DNA from: Clostridium fallax
GTDB taxonomy: Bacteria; Bacillota; Clostridia; Clostridiales; Clostridiaceae
Assembly: GCF_900129365.1 (NCBI RefSeq)
Contig: NZ_FQVM01000004.1
Span: 62,001 to 126,000, forward strand
Direction: 5' to 3'
DNA length: 64,000 nt
Under the pieces are notes generated by a model. It was not told the DNA's origin, ran no database searches, and saw only the letters and a program-made list of their open reading frames with translations. Position 1 is the first letter of the stretch. The number at the start of each line of letters is the position of its first letter. The position numbers and the translations under genes were made by a program. This document shows positions 8,317 to 17,969 of this stretch, one piece after another.

Positions 8317-10353
8317 ATGATATTTAAAAGTAGATTAAAAAAACTTAATAATACTATTCAAGGAAAATTAATGATAAGTTTTTTGCCGGTAATTATTGTA
8401 GCTTCAATAATTTTATCTTTTATATCCTATGAGTATTTTAAGAAAAATTTAATACAAAGTAATATAGATTTAATGAGTGAGCTTTGTAAGATATCCTCTA
8501 GTAAAGTAGATGCAGAACTTAAAGCTAATATAAATATTATTAAATATATAAGTGAAATTGATGAACTTAAAGATGAAAGTATTTCTTTAGATAAAAAGAT
8601 ATCTGAAATTAAGGGATTGATTAAAGCTGAAGGTTTCTTAAATGTAGGAATAGCATCTTTAGATGGAGAGGTAGTATATGCAGATGGAAGTAAAGAGAAT
8701 CTAAAAGAGGAAGATTTTTTTAATAAAAGTATAAATGGTAAAGATGGAATATCAAATCCTTTTAAGAGTAAACTAAATCAAAAATTGGTAATAGCTTACT
8801 CTAGTCCTATAAAAAATGAAAAAAATGAAATAGAAGCAGTGTTGGTAGGATTAAAACCTGGCGATAATTATAGTAATATAATTAATGATATATCATTTTT
8901 AAAAACAGGACAAGCATTTATGATAGATAAAAAAGGTAATTCAATTGCAGATTCAGATATATCTCTTGTAGAGAATAAATTTAATCTTCTAGATAAATAT
9001 AAAGAAAATAAAGAACATAAAGATCTTTTTAAAATTATAGAAAATATGACAAAGGGGAAAACTGAAACTAATTTTTATAAAAAGAAAGGAGAAAAAAGAT
9101 TTGTAGCTTATTGTCCTATTAGTACTACAGAATGGTCATTAGCTTTAAGGGTTGATGAAAATGATTTATTAAGCGGATTAAACAAGGTGAAAATAGGAAA
9201 TGCAATAGGATTAATAATTATTATAGTTGTTATGATAATTTTGATTGGTATTATTAGCAAAAAAATATCTAGAAATTTAGTTAGAGCTAAAAATTATATG
9301 AAAATAATAGCTAAAGGAGACTTTAGTAAAGAAATAGATAAGGATTTATTAGATCAAAAAGATGAGATTGGTGATATATTTAAAACATTAAATATAACTC
9401 AAAAATCTGTAGGTGAGATAATTAATACATCTAAAGAATCTGCTAAAAATGTTGAGGGACATTCTAATAATTTAGCAGCTATCTCAGAGGAGTTGTCTGC
9501 ATTAACTTCTAATATAACATTTGCTATTGAAGAAGTTTCAAAAGGAACAGGTAAGCAGTCTTATGATTTAAATAATATTTTGAAAAGATTAGAAAGCTTT
9601 GGGGAAAGAATAACAAAGGTTAATTTAGATATTAATGAAATAAATAAAGGATCAATAGATATAAGAAATAATTCTAAAAATAGTAAAGAAGATATGAATA
9701 ACTTAGTGATTTCTATTGATGAGTTTAATAATAAGTTTCTTATATTTATAGATAATATAAATTTAATGAATGGAAATATAAAAAAAGTAAGTGAAATGAC
9801 TAATTTAATAAATAATATAGCTGAGCAAACTAATCTTTTAGCATTAAATGCAGCAATAGAAGCTGCAAGAGCTGGAGAATCTGGGAAAGGTTTTGCAGTA
9901 GTTGCAGAAGAAATAAGAAAGCTTGCAGAGAAGAGTAAGGAATCTTCAAATAGTATATATAGTATAGTATCTATACTTTTACAAAATACAAAAGATATAG
10001 TAAATGAAACAGGAAATATAAATAAAGATTTTGAATCTCAAAAGGAAAATATAAAAAATACTATAGAGTCTTTTAATAGTATATCTAATTCTATTAATAT
10101 AGTTTCACCTAAAATAGAAGATATAACAAAAACTTTTAAAGAAATTGAATTAGAAAAGGAAAATATTTTAGAAAATATTAAAGATATATCAGTAATATCA
10201 GAAGAAATTTCAGCATCTTCAGAAGAGATTTCAGCTTCTTCAGAGGAACTTAATAAATCAAGTAAAGAAGTTGCAAATAGTGCTCAAAAATTATCAAAAG
10301 AAACAGAAACTATGATAAAAGAGATTGAAAAATTTAAGGTGAAAGAAATTTAA
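8317..10353 (+). CDS. Methyl-accepting chemotaxis protein (dCache-type sensor)
   Basis: 678-residue membrane chemoreceptor. An N-terminal membrane segment (about 17-43) is followed by an extracellular dCache-like sensor (to about 290; GQAFMIDKKGNSIADSD is a typical Cache stretch), a second membrane segment (about 293-315), a HAMP domain, and the long cytoplasmic coiled coil. The signalling hairpin EQTNLLALNAAIEAARAGE is perfectly canonical. The C-terminus has repeated Ser-Glu-Glu (SASSEE) methylation-helix sequence. It should bind a small-molecule ligand outside and control CheA through CheW; the ligand is unknown. The ribosome site AAGGAGG is strong. The next gene is a close paralogue with its own promoter and terminator. 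Confidence 0.95.
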   Translation: MIFKSRLKKLNNTIQGKLMISFLPVIIVASIILSFISYEYFKKNLIQSNIDLMSELCKISSSKVDAELKANINIIKYISEIDELKDESISLDKKISEIKGLIKAEGFLNVGIASLDGEVVYADGSKENLKEEDFFNKSINGKDGISNPFKSKLNQKLVIAYSSPIKNEKNEIEAVLVGLKPGDNYSNIINDISFLKTGQAFMIDKKGNSIADSDISLVENKFNLLDKYKENKEHKDLFKIIENMTKGKTETNFYKKKGEKRFVAYCPISTTEWSLALRVDENDLLSGLNKVKIGNAIGLIIIIVVMIILIGIISKKISRNLVRAKNYMKIIAKGDFSKEIDKDLLDQKDEIGDIFKTLNITQKSVGEIINTSKESAKNVEGHSNNLAAISEELSALTSNITFAIEEVSKGTGKQSYDLNNILKRLESFGERITKVNLDINEINKGSIDIRNNSKNSKEDMNNLVISIDEFNNKFLIFIDNINLMNGNIKKVSEMTNLINNIAEQTNLLALNAAIEAARAGESGKGFAVVAEEIRKLAEKSKESSNSIYSIVSILLQNTKDIVNETGNINKDFESQKENIKNTIESFNSISNSINIVSPKIEDITKTFKEIELEKENILENIKDISVISEEISASSEEISASSEELNKSSKEVANSAQKLSKETETMIKEIEKFKVKEI

Positions 10354-10366
10354 AAATAAAGTATTT

Positions 10367-10421
10367 AACTTTTCCCAATTAAAATTTGTTTTAAACATTT
10401 TAATTGGGAAAAGTTTTATTT
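10367..10421 (+). terminator. Rho-independent terminator after chemoreceptor 1
   Basis: Nineteen-base stem (10367-10385 with 10397-10415, core CTTTTCCCAATTAAAA) followed by T residues. Confidence 0.9.
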
Positions 10422-10438
10422 TGAAAATTTCATATGGT

Positions 10439-10465
10439 TTAACTATTAAATAAAGTTAACGATAA
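10439..10465 (+). promoter_or_regulatory. Possible sigma-D-like promoter of chemoreceptor 2
   Basis: The -10-like octamer AACGATAA (10458-10465) is identical to the one before chemoreceptor 1. The -35 (TTAA at 10439-10442, 15-base spacer) is less perfect. It lies 113 bases before the ATG. Confidence 0.4.
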
Positions 10466-10578
10466 ATATAAGTAGCTAATTAATTATATATTTGTTAAAT
10501 TTTTATTTATATAAATATTGAATAATTTGATTAAATATTAATTTATATATCTATAAACTGAGAACAGGGGGAAAAGCA

Positions 10579-12594
10579 ATGAAGTTAAGGACAAAAAGTA
10601 TAAGAGGAAGGATGTTATTTTTTATATTGCCTTTAGTATTTATAGGAGTTATAGCTCTTTCATCTTTTATATTTTTACAAAGTAAAAAAAGTTTAATTCA
10701 AAGTAATATTAGTGTTATGGAAGAAATGGGCAAAATATCTGCATCTAAAGTAGAAGATGCTTTAAAAGAAAATTTATTAAATGTAAAGCAAATAGCTTCT
10801 ATAAGAGCTCTTAGGGATCCTAATGTTTCTCAAGAGGAAAAAAACACTATTTTAGAGGAACAGAAAAAAGAATTAGGGTTATTAAAAATAAGATGGTTAG
10901 ATTTAAATGGTGATAACGTATATGCTTCTGATGGAGCTACAGTTAGCTTTAAAGAAAAACCATATTTTAAAGGAAGCAAGGAAGGAAAAGATTGTATTTC
11001 AAAGCCTGTAAGAAGTATTGTAGATAATACTTTATTAGTAGCATTTTCTACTCCTTTAAAAGACTTAGAGAATAATATTATAGGAGTATTAGTTCTTGTA
11101 AAACCAGGAGATGAGTTTAGTAAAATAACAGATACAATAAAGTTTTTAAATACAGGTTCTGCATATATGATAGATAATGAAGGAACTATAATTGCAAGTA
11201 AAGATCAAAGCTTAGTGGAAAATTGTGAGAACTTTATAAAAAATAAAAGTGATGATCCAGATTATAAAGAATTAATAGAGATAGAAAAGAAGATGATTAA
11301 TGGGGAGTACGGCAATGGAAAATGTGAAATTAATGGAGAACGTAAGTATATGGCATATTCTCCAATAAAACTTACTGGATGGTCTCTAGGAATAGCAGTA
11401 GATAAAAATGATCTTTTAAGCAGTTTAAATAAATTAAAGTTTATTACTATTATAGGAACTATAATACTTTTAGTTATAATTACCTTGTTTATACTACTTA
11501 TAAGTAAAAAAATAACCGATGGACTTAAAGAAGTAGAGAAACATATGAAATCTATTGCTAAAGGTGATTTTAATTATATAATCGACAAAAAATACATAAA
11601 TAGTAATGATGAGATTGGAACTATTTGTAAAACTCTAAATACAGTTAAGGAATCAATTGGTGAGATGATTGGTGCGGTAAAAAAATCTGCAAATGAAGTT
11701 GAAGCTAATTCTGTTAATTTAGCAGCTATATCAGAAGAGTTATCTGCCTTAACTGGTAATATATCTAATGCCATAAGTGAAGTGGCAAAGGGAGCCACTA
11801 GAGAAGCATCAGATTTAACATCTGTAGTTGGAACTCTAGATAAATTTGGAGAGCAAATAGGAGAAGTATCAAATAATATAACTAATATAAATAATATGGC
11901 TATGGGAATTAGTGAAAGTTCAGAAAAAAGTAAAGGTGATATGGGATTATTAATAAATTCAATTGAGCAGTTTAATAATAAATTTGATACTTTTGTAAGA
12001 AGTATATCTGTAATGAACGGTGATATAAAGAAAATTAATGAAATTACAGAGTTAATAAATAGCATAGCAGAACAGACAAACCTTTTAGCATTAAATGCAG
12101 CAATAGAAGCTGCAAGAGCTGGAGAAGCAGGAAAAGGATTTTCTGTAGTTGCAGAGGAAATAAGAAATTTAGCAGAACAAAGTAAGGATTCTTCCCAAAA
12201 TATAAATATAATCATAAATAATATACTTAATAATACTAAAGTTATTGTAGAGCAAACTGATGGTATGAGTTTAGAGCTTATAGAACAAAAGGATACTATA
12301 GAAAGTTCAATTAACTCTTTTAATGATATTGCACAATCAGTAGAGAATATAGCTCCAAGAATAAATGAGATTACAGTATCTTTTAGAGAAATAAATGAAA
12401 ATAAGAAATCTATATTAAACACTATAGAGGAGTTATCTTCAATAGCAGAAGAGGTTTCAGCATCAGCAGAAGAAATTACAGCTTCATCAGAAGAACTTAA
12501 TAATTCTAGTGGAGAAGTAGCTTCTAATGCTCAAAGTTTATCAGAAGAAACCGATGTTATGTTAGAAGAAATTAATAAATTTAAAGTTGAATAG
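10579..12594 (+). CDS. Methyl-accepting chemotaxis protein (dCache-type sensor), paralogue
   Basis: 671 residues with the same layout as its upstream neighbour: a membrane segment near residue 12-33, a dCache-like extracellular sensor (GSAYMIDNEGTIIASKD), a second membrane segment near 285-310, HAMP, and a methyl-accepting signalling domain with the canonical EQTNLLALNAAIEAARAGE tip. The two proteins are alike throughout the cytoplasmic part and less so in the sensor, suggesting duplication followed by ligand divergence. GGGGG precedes the ATG. No che or flagellar genes are in the window. Confidence 0.95.
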   Translation: MKLRTKSIRGRMLFFILPLVFIGVIALSSFIFLQSKKSLIQSNISVMEEMGKISASKVEDALKENLLNVKQIASIRALRDPNVSQEEKNTILEEQKKELGLLKIRWLDLNGDNVYASDGATVSFKEKPYFKGSKEGKDCISKPVRSIVDNTLLVAFSTPLKDLENNIIGVLVLVKPGDEFSKITDTIKFLNTGSAYMIDNEGTIIASKDQSLVENCENFIKNKSDDPDYKELIEIEKKMINGEYGNGKCEINGERKYMAYSPIKLTGWSLGIAVDKNDLLSSLNKLKFITIIGTIILLVIITLFILLISKKITDGLKEVEKHMKSIAKGDFNYIIDKKYINSNDEIGTICKTLNTVKESIGEMIGAVKKSANEVEANSVNLAAISEELSALTGNISNAISEVAKGATREASDLTSVVGTLDKFGEQIGEVSNNITNINNMAMGISESSEKSKGDMGLLINSIEQFNNKFDTFVRSISVMNGDIKKINEITELINSIAEQTNLLALNAAIEAARAGEAGKGFSVVAEEIRNLAEQSKDSSQNINIIINNILNNTKVIVEQTDGMSLELIEQKDTIESSINSFNDIAQSVENIAPRINEITVSFREINENKKSILNTIEELSSIAEEVSASAEEITASSEELNNSSGEVASNAQSLSEETDVMLEEINKFKVE

Positions 12595-12621
12595 AAGAAT
12601 ATAAATTAAAAAATAATATTT

Positions 12622-12665
12622 AAAAAGTTATGAATTTAAAAAATTTAAATTCATAACTTTTTTTA
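12622..12665 (+). terminator. Rho-independent terminator after chemoreceptor 2
   Basis: Long A/T stem AAAAAGTTATGAATTTAAA with its complement (12622-12640 with 12642-12660) and a T tail. The complementary A-run means it could also work for the convergent PHP gene. Confidence 0.85.
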
Positions 12666-12779
12666 CTTTAAAATAAAACCTTAAAGTTTTTAGATAACAC
12701 CTAAAAAATAAAACCTTTAATTTTATACTTTTTTGCTACATAAATATTTCATATATATTTAAAAATAATTATTAAACTA

Positions 12780-13622
12780 TTAATTGATATTTAAAGCCTT
12801 TAAAAATTTATTTAAATCATCTTTATCTAAAAGATTACTCATATCTCCAATATCTCCATGCTTTGTATCTCCATCTGAAATACCATGAAAATCAGATCCA
12901 CAAGTGATTAAAAGATCCTTATTTCTAGCTAGACTAATTAAGTGACTAGTATCTTTTTTAAAGTTTTGAAAGTAAATTGCTTCTAATCCATCAAAGTTAA
13001 ATTCTAACATTTCTTCTATTGATGTTTTATGTATAAGCTTTGGATGGGCTAAGATTACTATACCGTTATTCTCTTTAATTAAATTTATACCTTCAGTTAT
13101 AGAAACCTTTTTATTGTGGACATATGCTGGACTATCTTTTGATATTAATTTATCAAATATATAATTCCAGCTGTAATTATATCCTGCCTCTATAATAGTT
13201 GATGCGATGTGAGGACGTGCTATTACTCCATTACCTTTTTCACAAACCTTATTATAATCTATATCAATATTAAAGTATTTTTTTAAATTTGAAACAATTT
13301 TTTTCCCTCTTTCTATTCTAGAATCCTGTATTTCCTTTAGAAAACTTTGAAATTTAGGATTTTTATAAGAATCATCCTTAAAGTATCCTAAAATATGAAT
13401 GCTTTCATTATTATGAATAGTAGAAAGCTCTATACCAGGAATTAATTTAATATTGTTTTCTTTACTAGCTTTAAAAGCCTCATCTAATCCTATTGTGGTA
13501 TCATGATCTGTAATAGATAAAATAGAAACACCATTATTTTTTGCTCTTATAATAACTTCAGTAGGAGAAAGTTTACCATCAGAAGCATTTGTATGACAAT
13601 GAAATTCAACTTTGGTATCCAA
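12780..13622 (-). CDS. PHP-domain phosphoesterase (RNase AM/YciV-like)
   Basis: 280 residues with the polymerase-and-histidinol-phosphatase fold. Metal-binding motifs seen: EFHCHTNASDGKLSP (N-terminal HxH), SITDHDTT, PGIELSTIHNNESIHILGY, ARPHIA, LAHPKLI and the C-terminal GSDFHG. All metal ligands appear present, so it should be an active metal-dependent phosphoesterase. Relatives include YciV/RNase AM-type 5'-3' exonucleases acting on small RNAs or nucleotides; the precise substrate is not shown here. The ribosome site (AGGAGTG on the minus strand) lies directly before the ATG. It faces the GDPD gene divergently. Confidence 0.85.
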   Translation of the reverse strand: MDTKVEFHCHTNASDGKLSPTEVIIRAKNNGVSILSITDHDTTIGLDEAFKASKENNIKLIPGIELSTIHNNESIHILGYFKDDSYKNPKFQSFLKEIQDSRIERGKKIVSNLKKYFNIDIDYNKVCEKGNGVIARPHIASTIIEAGYNYSWNYIFDKLISKDSPAYVHNKKVSITEGINLIKENNGIVILAHPKLIHKTSIEEMLEFNFDGLEAIYFQNFKKDTSHLISLARNKDLLITCGSDFHGISDGDTKHGDIGDMSNLLDKDDLNKFLKALNIN

Positions 13623-13857
13623 AAAATCACTCCTTTAAATTTTTTATATTACAGCGAATATTATTAATTTGTAAATAATATTTATATTTTTTTTCATAAA
13701 ATAATTTTAACACAAAGTAAATTATTTTACTTAATTTTTTATAATTAATTATTCCATAAAAGTTGTAAAATAAATTATTAAATACATAAAACTATGACTT
13801 ATAATTAATATATAAAGGATTCAAAATAGAATAAATAAAATAAAAGGGGGACTATAT

Positions 13858-15666
13858 TTGTTTATAAACGATGAAAAAGGATATTATAAACCATTAATAA
13901 AGGAATCCTTTAAAAATTTTAAGGAAATTTTTCTTAAAGTATTAATTTTTGAAGGAATTTTTAAAACTTTAACATCATTTATTTTAATTCCAGGAATAGC
14001 TTTATTATTTCATAAAATTATGAAATCAATAGGAAAGGTTACTGTATTTAATGAAGGAGTATTTAAGGTAGGACTTAATTTAAAAGGATTTTTAGGGATT
14101 TTATTTATAGGAATTATATGTGTTTTAATAATTTTTATTGAATTTGGAGTATTGGTAGTTTTTTCTGAAAAGCAATATTTTAATAAACCTGTATCAATAC
14201 TTACAGCATGTATTATTTCTTTGAAAAGATTTCCAAGGATTTTTGGTATTGGATTAATTCAATTTGGAATATATTTATTTTTAATTTTACCTTTTACAGA
14301 TTTATTTTTTAATTCATCCTTATTAAGCAAAATTACTTTACCTAAATTTATAGAAGATGAAATATTTAAATCTACACTATATTTATCTATATATGTTTTT
14401 TTTATGATTTTAGGAATTTATATGTTTTTAAGATGGTGTTTTACAATACATTCTATAATAATAGAAAAAAGAAAGATAACAGCTTCTATAAAAAGAAGTG
14501 TAGTTTTAACTAGAAAAAAACATATAAAAATAATTCTTTCTCTCTTTTTAGTAAATATAATAGCTATAGTTTTATTAGCTATTTTATTAATAATTTTAAT
14601 ATTTATTTTTTATAAAGTAAGCAATTTATTAGATATAAATATTCTAGGAGGCAATTTAGATTATATAAGCACAGTTCTTATAGTAGAAACTTACTTTTTT
14701 ATAAGTTTAATAGCTACACCTTTTAATATAGTTATATTAACTAATATTTATTATAAAATTAGAATTGAATTAGGTGAAAATCTTAAAGATGAAATTAATG
14801 ATGTTAATATTGGTAACTTAAAAATTATTGATGGAAAGCTTTATGATAATATAAATAAAAAGAGAAAATCTTTATTTTTAATTTTCACAGTTTTTGTAAC
14901 TATTTCTATAACTGTAGGATATTTTTTTACGGATAATATGGAGATTTTGACGAGAAATACTTTAGTTGCTGCTCATAGAGGAGATTCTATATATTACCCA
15001 GAAAATTCTTTAGGTGCTATTAAAGATGCAATTAATGAGGGGGCAAACTATGTTGAAATAGACTTACAAGAAACTTTAGATGGACAAGTTGTTGTTTTTC
15101 ATGATAAAAATTTAAAAAGATTAACAGGAGTTAATAAAAATTTAAGTGAAATGACTTATAGAGAAATAGAAGCGTTAAATTTAGGAAAAAATCAAAAGAT
15201 TCCTACCTTTGAGGAAGTACTGAAAACTTGTAAAGGAAAAATTAAAGTTTTAGCAGAACTTAAACCTTATTATAAAAGTACAAGAGAAAGTTTAGCTAAT
15301 AAAGCAATAAATCTTATTAAGAACTTTGAAATGGAAAGTAGCTGTAATATACAATCCTTAGATTATGAATCATTAAAGATTGTAAGAAAAATAGAGCCAA
15401 GCATAAAAATAGGATATATTTTCTATATTGCAGCAGGAGAAGTTGAAAAATTAGATGTAGATTTTTATTCTGTAGAACAATCTATTATAAATAAAACTTT
15501 AGTAAGAAAAATACATAGCTCAGGAAAGAAAATATGGTCATGGACAGTAAATGATGTAGATGATATGGATGAAATGATGTTTTTAAATGTAGACGGGATA
15601 ATAACAGATAATCTTAAAGGATTTAAAGAAGCTATATCCTTAAAATATATAGAAGAGGCAGAATAA
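13858..15666 (+). CDS. Membrane-anchored glycerophosphodiester phosphodiesterase
   Basis: 602 residues from a TTG start, set by AAAAGGGGG ten bases upstream. The first 350 or so residues form a multi-spanning membrane domain (glycerophosphoryl diester phosphodiesterase membrane-domain type), ending in a segment LFLIFTVFVTISITVGYFF. The extracytoplasmic catalytic GDPD barrel then begins: AAHRGDS (catalytic His near 373), PENS, YVEIDLQETLDG, VVFHDKNL (second His), AELKPY and C-terminal WTVND. All metal and catalytic residues appear kept. It should split glycerophosphodiesters into glycerol-3-phosphate and an alcohol, using phospholipid or lipoteichoic acid breakdown products. Confidence 0.93.
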   Translation: MFINDEKGYYKPLIKESFKNFKEIFLKVLIFEGIFKTLTSFILIPGIALLFHKIMKSIGKVTVFNEGVFKVGLNLKGFLGILFIGIICVLIIFIEFGVLVVFSEKQYFNKPVSILTACIISLKRFPRIFGIGLIQFGIYLFLILPFTDLFFNSSLLSKITLPKFIEDEIFKSTLYLSIYVFFMILGIYMFLRWCFTIHSIIIEKRKITASIKRSVVLTRKKHIKIILSLFLVNIIAIVLLAILLIILIFIFYKVSNLLDINILGGNLDYISTVLIVETYFFISLIATPFNIVILTNIYYKIRIELGENLKDEINDVNIGNLKIIDGKLYDNINKKRKSLFLIFTVFVTISITVGYFFTDNMEILTRNTLVAAHRGDSIYYPENSLGAIKDAINEGANYVEIDLQETLDGQVVVFHDKNLKRLTGVNKNLSEMTYREIEALNLGKNQKIPTFEEVLKTCKGKIKVLAELKPYYKSTRESLANKAINLIKNFEMESSCNIQSLDYESLKIVRKIEPSIKIGYIFYIAAGEVEKLDVDFYSVEQSIINKTLVRKIHSSGKKIWSWTVNDVDDMDEMMFLNVDGIITDNLKGFKEAISLKYIEEAE

Positions 15667-15680
15667 AAATAATATTTAAT

Positions 15681-15720
15681 AAAAAACTATGAAATTAAGT
15701 TTAAAATTTCATAGTTTTTA
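15681..15720 (+). terminator. Bidirectional terminator between GDPD and lipoprotein genes
   Basis: Stem AAAAAACTATGAAATT (15681-15696) with AATTTCATAGTTTTT (15705-15719). A- and T-runs on both sides suit the two converging genes. Confidence 0.85.
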
Positions 15721-15754
15721 TCATATTACTTAATTTTATAGTTGCCATTATATA

Positions 15755-16231
15755 CTATTTATCATTAAATATATATTTGCAATAACCTAATAAATTATAT
15801 CTTTCAGGTATTTTATCCATAGATATATAATCTTCTTTATATGATGAGTCCCAAGGGTATAAAGACACAATGGAATTTTTATAAACGTTTATTATAAATT
15901 TTTCATTATTACAATTGACAAATAATTTATACATAGGTTTTGAAGGTAAATCCTTTGGTTTTTCAATAAATGAACTAGTAGTTAATGAATTTAAAAAGTT
16001 TTCCAGTATATTTTTATCATCATTATCTATTATTAATTCACTATAGTAGTTATTATTAAGAATATTTAATGTATAATCATGGGTTTTACTTAAATTATAA
16101 AGCTTTTCAGAGTGATAATATAAAGATGGTTTTTTCTTTAAATTTATGTATTTTGGATTATTACATCCAGTTAAAACAGTTATAGAAAAAAATATTATAA
16201 ATAAGATTTTATATTTATTTGAGAAAATCAT
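15755..16231 (-). CDS. Small lipoprotein of unknown function
   Basis: 158 residues. The N-terminus (KYKILFIIFFSITVLTGCNN) is a lipoprotein signal peptide with lipobox LTGC, so the mature protein should be lipid-anchored outside the membrane from Cys23. The mature part is polar, with no domain I recognise. AGGAGG precedes the ATG on the minus strand. It is convergent with the GDPD gene and divergent from the next gene. Confidence 0.7.
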   Translation of the reverse strand: MIFSNKYKILFIIFFSITVLTGCNNPKYINLKKKPSLYYHSEKLYNLSKTHDYTLNILNNNYYSELIIDNDDKNILENFLNSLTTSSFIEKPKDLPSKPMYKLFVNCNNEKFIINVYKNSIVSLYPWDSSYKEDYISMDKIPERYNLLGYCKYIFNDK

Positions 16232-16360
16232 AATATCCTCCTAATAATAATATTACATATTAATGTATATTATATAGAACTAAAAATAGAACATTTTTAG
16301 ATTTAGTGAATATAATATATTAATAATAGGGGTAAACGAATATTTATAGGAGGTAGCTAA

Positions 16361-16801
16361 ATGAAATATGGAATTGACATAATAAATGAAGAAATAAATC
16401 TTTCTTTTTTAAGAAAATTAGAAGATAGTAATATATTTATTATAGATTTTTCTAAAATAAGAGGGAACCTTCATGGCGATAATCTTCAAAAAAAAGTTCT
16501 TTTAGCTAACCAAACCAAAATTGATGTATACATTTCAATAAGAGAAAATTTAGAGGACAGTAATTCTTTAGAAATATTAAGGGGAGATAGTGATAAGGAA
16601 GTATATTTTGAAAATATTCTAAAAAATCAAATTGAAAATATAGATTGGAAAATGCTAAAAATAAATAATGAAAAAAAATTGTATTTAATAAAAAATATTA
16701 AGTCTCCTACAATAATAATAAATATTTCTAAAACATATTCACCAAGAAACTTAGAGAAGTTAATTAATTTATTAGTTAATAAATTAGTATCCATATTTTA
16801 G
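16361..16801 (+). CDS. Degenerate N-acetylmuramoyl-L-alanine amidase-fold protein (pseudoenzyme)
   Basis: 146 residues without signal peptide or membrane segment. The sequence follows the Amidase_3 (CwlD/AmiC) plan: MKYGIDI at the first strand, NEEINLSFLRKL, KKVLLANQTKIDVYISI, and near the end LYLIKNIKSPTIIINI. However, the GHGG zinc motif after the first strand is deleted, the family S-I-H-A-N has become S-I-R-E-N (near residues 57-62), and the catalytic Glu of the P-A-V-L-V-E block is Asn. It should therefore not hydrolyse peptidoglycan. The ribosome site AGGAGG is strong and the frame is open, so the gene is under selection rather than decaying (inference). The pyruvate-kinase-like gene follows after a terminator. 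Confidence 0.55.
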   Translation: MKYGIDIINEEINLSFLRKLEDSNIFIIDFSKIRGNLHGDNLQKKVLLANQTKIDVYISIRENLEDSNSLEILRGDSDKEVYFENILKNQIENIDWKMLKINNEKKLYLIKNIKSPTIIINISKTYSPRNLEKLINLLVNKLVSIF

Positions 16802-16821
16802 TCTTTTAATAATATTCCCTA

Positions 16822-16859
16822 AATAATTCATAGAATTTAATCTATGAGTTATTTTTTTT
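16822..16859 (+). terminator. Rho-independent terminator after amidase-like gene
   Basis: Stem AATAATTCATAGA (16822-16834) with TCTATGAGTTATT (16841-16853), then eight T residues. Confidence 0.88.
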
Positions 16860-16928
16860 GCTATAAATTAGTTATAAGTTTATGTTTTATTAAATATAAA
16901 TAATAAAAAATTAAAATTAGGAGTTCAA

Positions 16929-17969
16929 ATGTATTTAATAGCATCAATAGGACCGAAAATATTAGATAATAAAAGTATAAAGGATATTATAGAAAACGGA
17001 GCCAATAGTATACGATTTAATTTTTCACATTTAAGCTATAAAGAAATTTTAAGTTCATTATCTTTTATAAGGAAAAGTTATCCTCATGTAAAGATTATAG
17101 GAGATATTCAAGGAAACAAAATAAGAGTTTCAAGAAAATTTAATGGTACTTTAAGGGTTAATAAGGGAGATGAGGTATACTTTTGTGATGAAAGTTCATA
17201 TGATGAATTAAATAAAATACTATTAGAAAGTAATGTAGTCCCATTAAATATTAATTTAAAAACTGTAGTTTTAGATGATATACATAAAATTTATATGAAA
17301 GATGGTACTATGGAATTTAAAATACAAAATAGAAAAGAAAATATTATAAAAACAGTGGTTAAAAGAGGTGGAGTAATAAGAAAGGAAAAAGGGTGTAATA
17401 TTCCAAAGATTAATAGAAAAAATATGGGATTAAATGATAAAGATAAAGAAGATATTAAATTTATTATTAATAATAAATTTGATATATTATTATACTCTTA
17501 TCCTTGCTACAAAGAAGATATAAAAAGAGTAAAGAAATATTTAAATTCCATAGAAGGTTTTGATAAAAAAGATATTGTTATTTGGGGAAAAGTAGAAACC
17601 TATGAAGCAGCAAAAAATATTAAAGATATAGTAGAGGAATGCAATGGAATAGTAATAGGAAGAGGAGATTTGGTACCAGAAAGTAATATTTATTTGGTGC
17701 CTATTTTACAAAAGAGAATTTTATCCTTAATGAAAAATACTAAAAAAGATTGCATAGTAGCAACTCATATTTTAGATTCTATGAAAAATAAAGATAATCC
17801 TAACTTAAATGAAGTAGAAGGTATTTTTAATTTAATTAATAATAATGCAACAGGTTTTTTATTAACAGGAGAAACTACAATAGGAAATAATCCATCTTTA
17901 GCTATTAGAACTTTAAAATATATAACTAACTATTATGAGGAATTCTTTTTAAAATATAATATAAAATAA
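16929..17969 (+). CDS. Pyruvate-kinase-like protein lacking the C-terminal domain
   Basis: 346 residues, against about 470-585 for normal pyruvate kinases. The A and B domains can be followed: IASIGP, NGANSIRFNFSH, GDIQGNKIR, a B domain with KDGTMEF, IPKINRKNMGLNDKDKEDI, WGKVET (catalytic Lys and metal Glu kept), GRGDL (metal Asp kept), ATHILDSM and LLTGETTIGNNP. The chain then stops, so the C (allosteric) domain is absent. The potassium/phosphate loop D-T-K-G-P-E-I-R is changed to D-I-Q-G-N-K-I-R. It may be a slow or altered kinase or a regulatory paralogue; a housekeeping pyk is presumably elsewhere. The ATG follows TTAGGAG. Confidence 0.75.
   Translation: MYLIASIGPKILDNKSIKDIIENGANSIRFNFSHLSYKEILSSLSFIRKSYPHVKIIGDIQGNKIRVSRKFNGTLRVNKGDEVYFCDESSYDELNKILLESNVVPLNINLKTVVLDDIHKIYMKDGTMEFKIQNRKENIIKTVVKRGGVIRKEKGCNIPKINRKNMGLNDKDKEDIKFIINNKFDILLYSYPCYKEDIKRVKKYLNSIEGFDKKDIVIWGKVETYEAAKNIKDIVEECNGIVIGRGDLVPESNIYLVPILQKRILSLMKNTKKDCIVATHILDSMKNKDNPNLNEVEGIFNLINNNATGFLLTGETTIGNNPSLAIRTLKYITNYYEEFFLKYNIK

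Noticed and set aside
11574..12422. 282-residue minus-strand frame opposite chemoreceptor 2
   Set aside because: It is the antisense of the highly conserved MCP coiled coil; no ribosome site and hydrophobic composition due to strand complement only.
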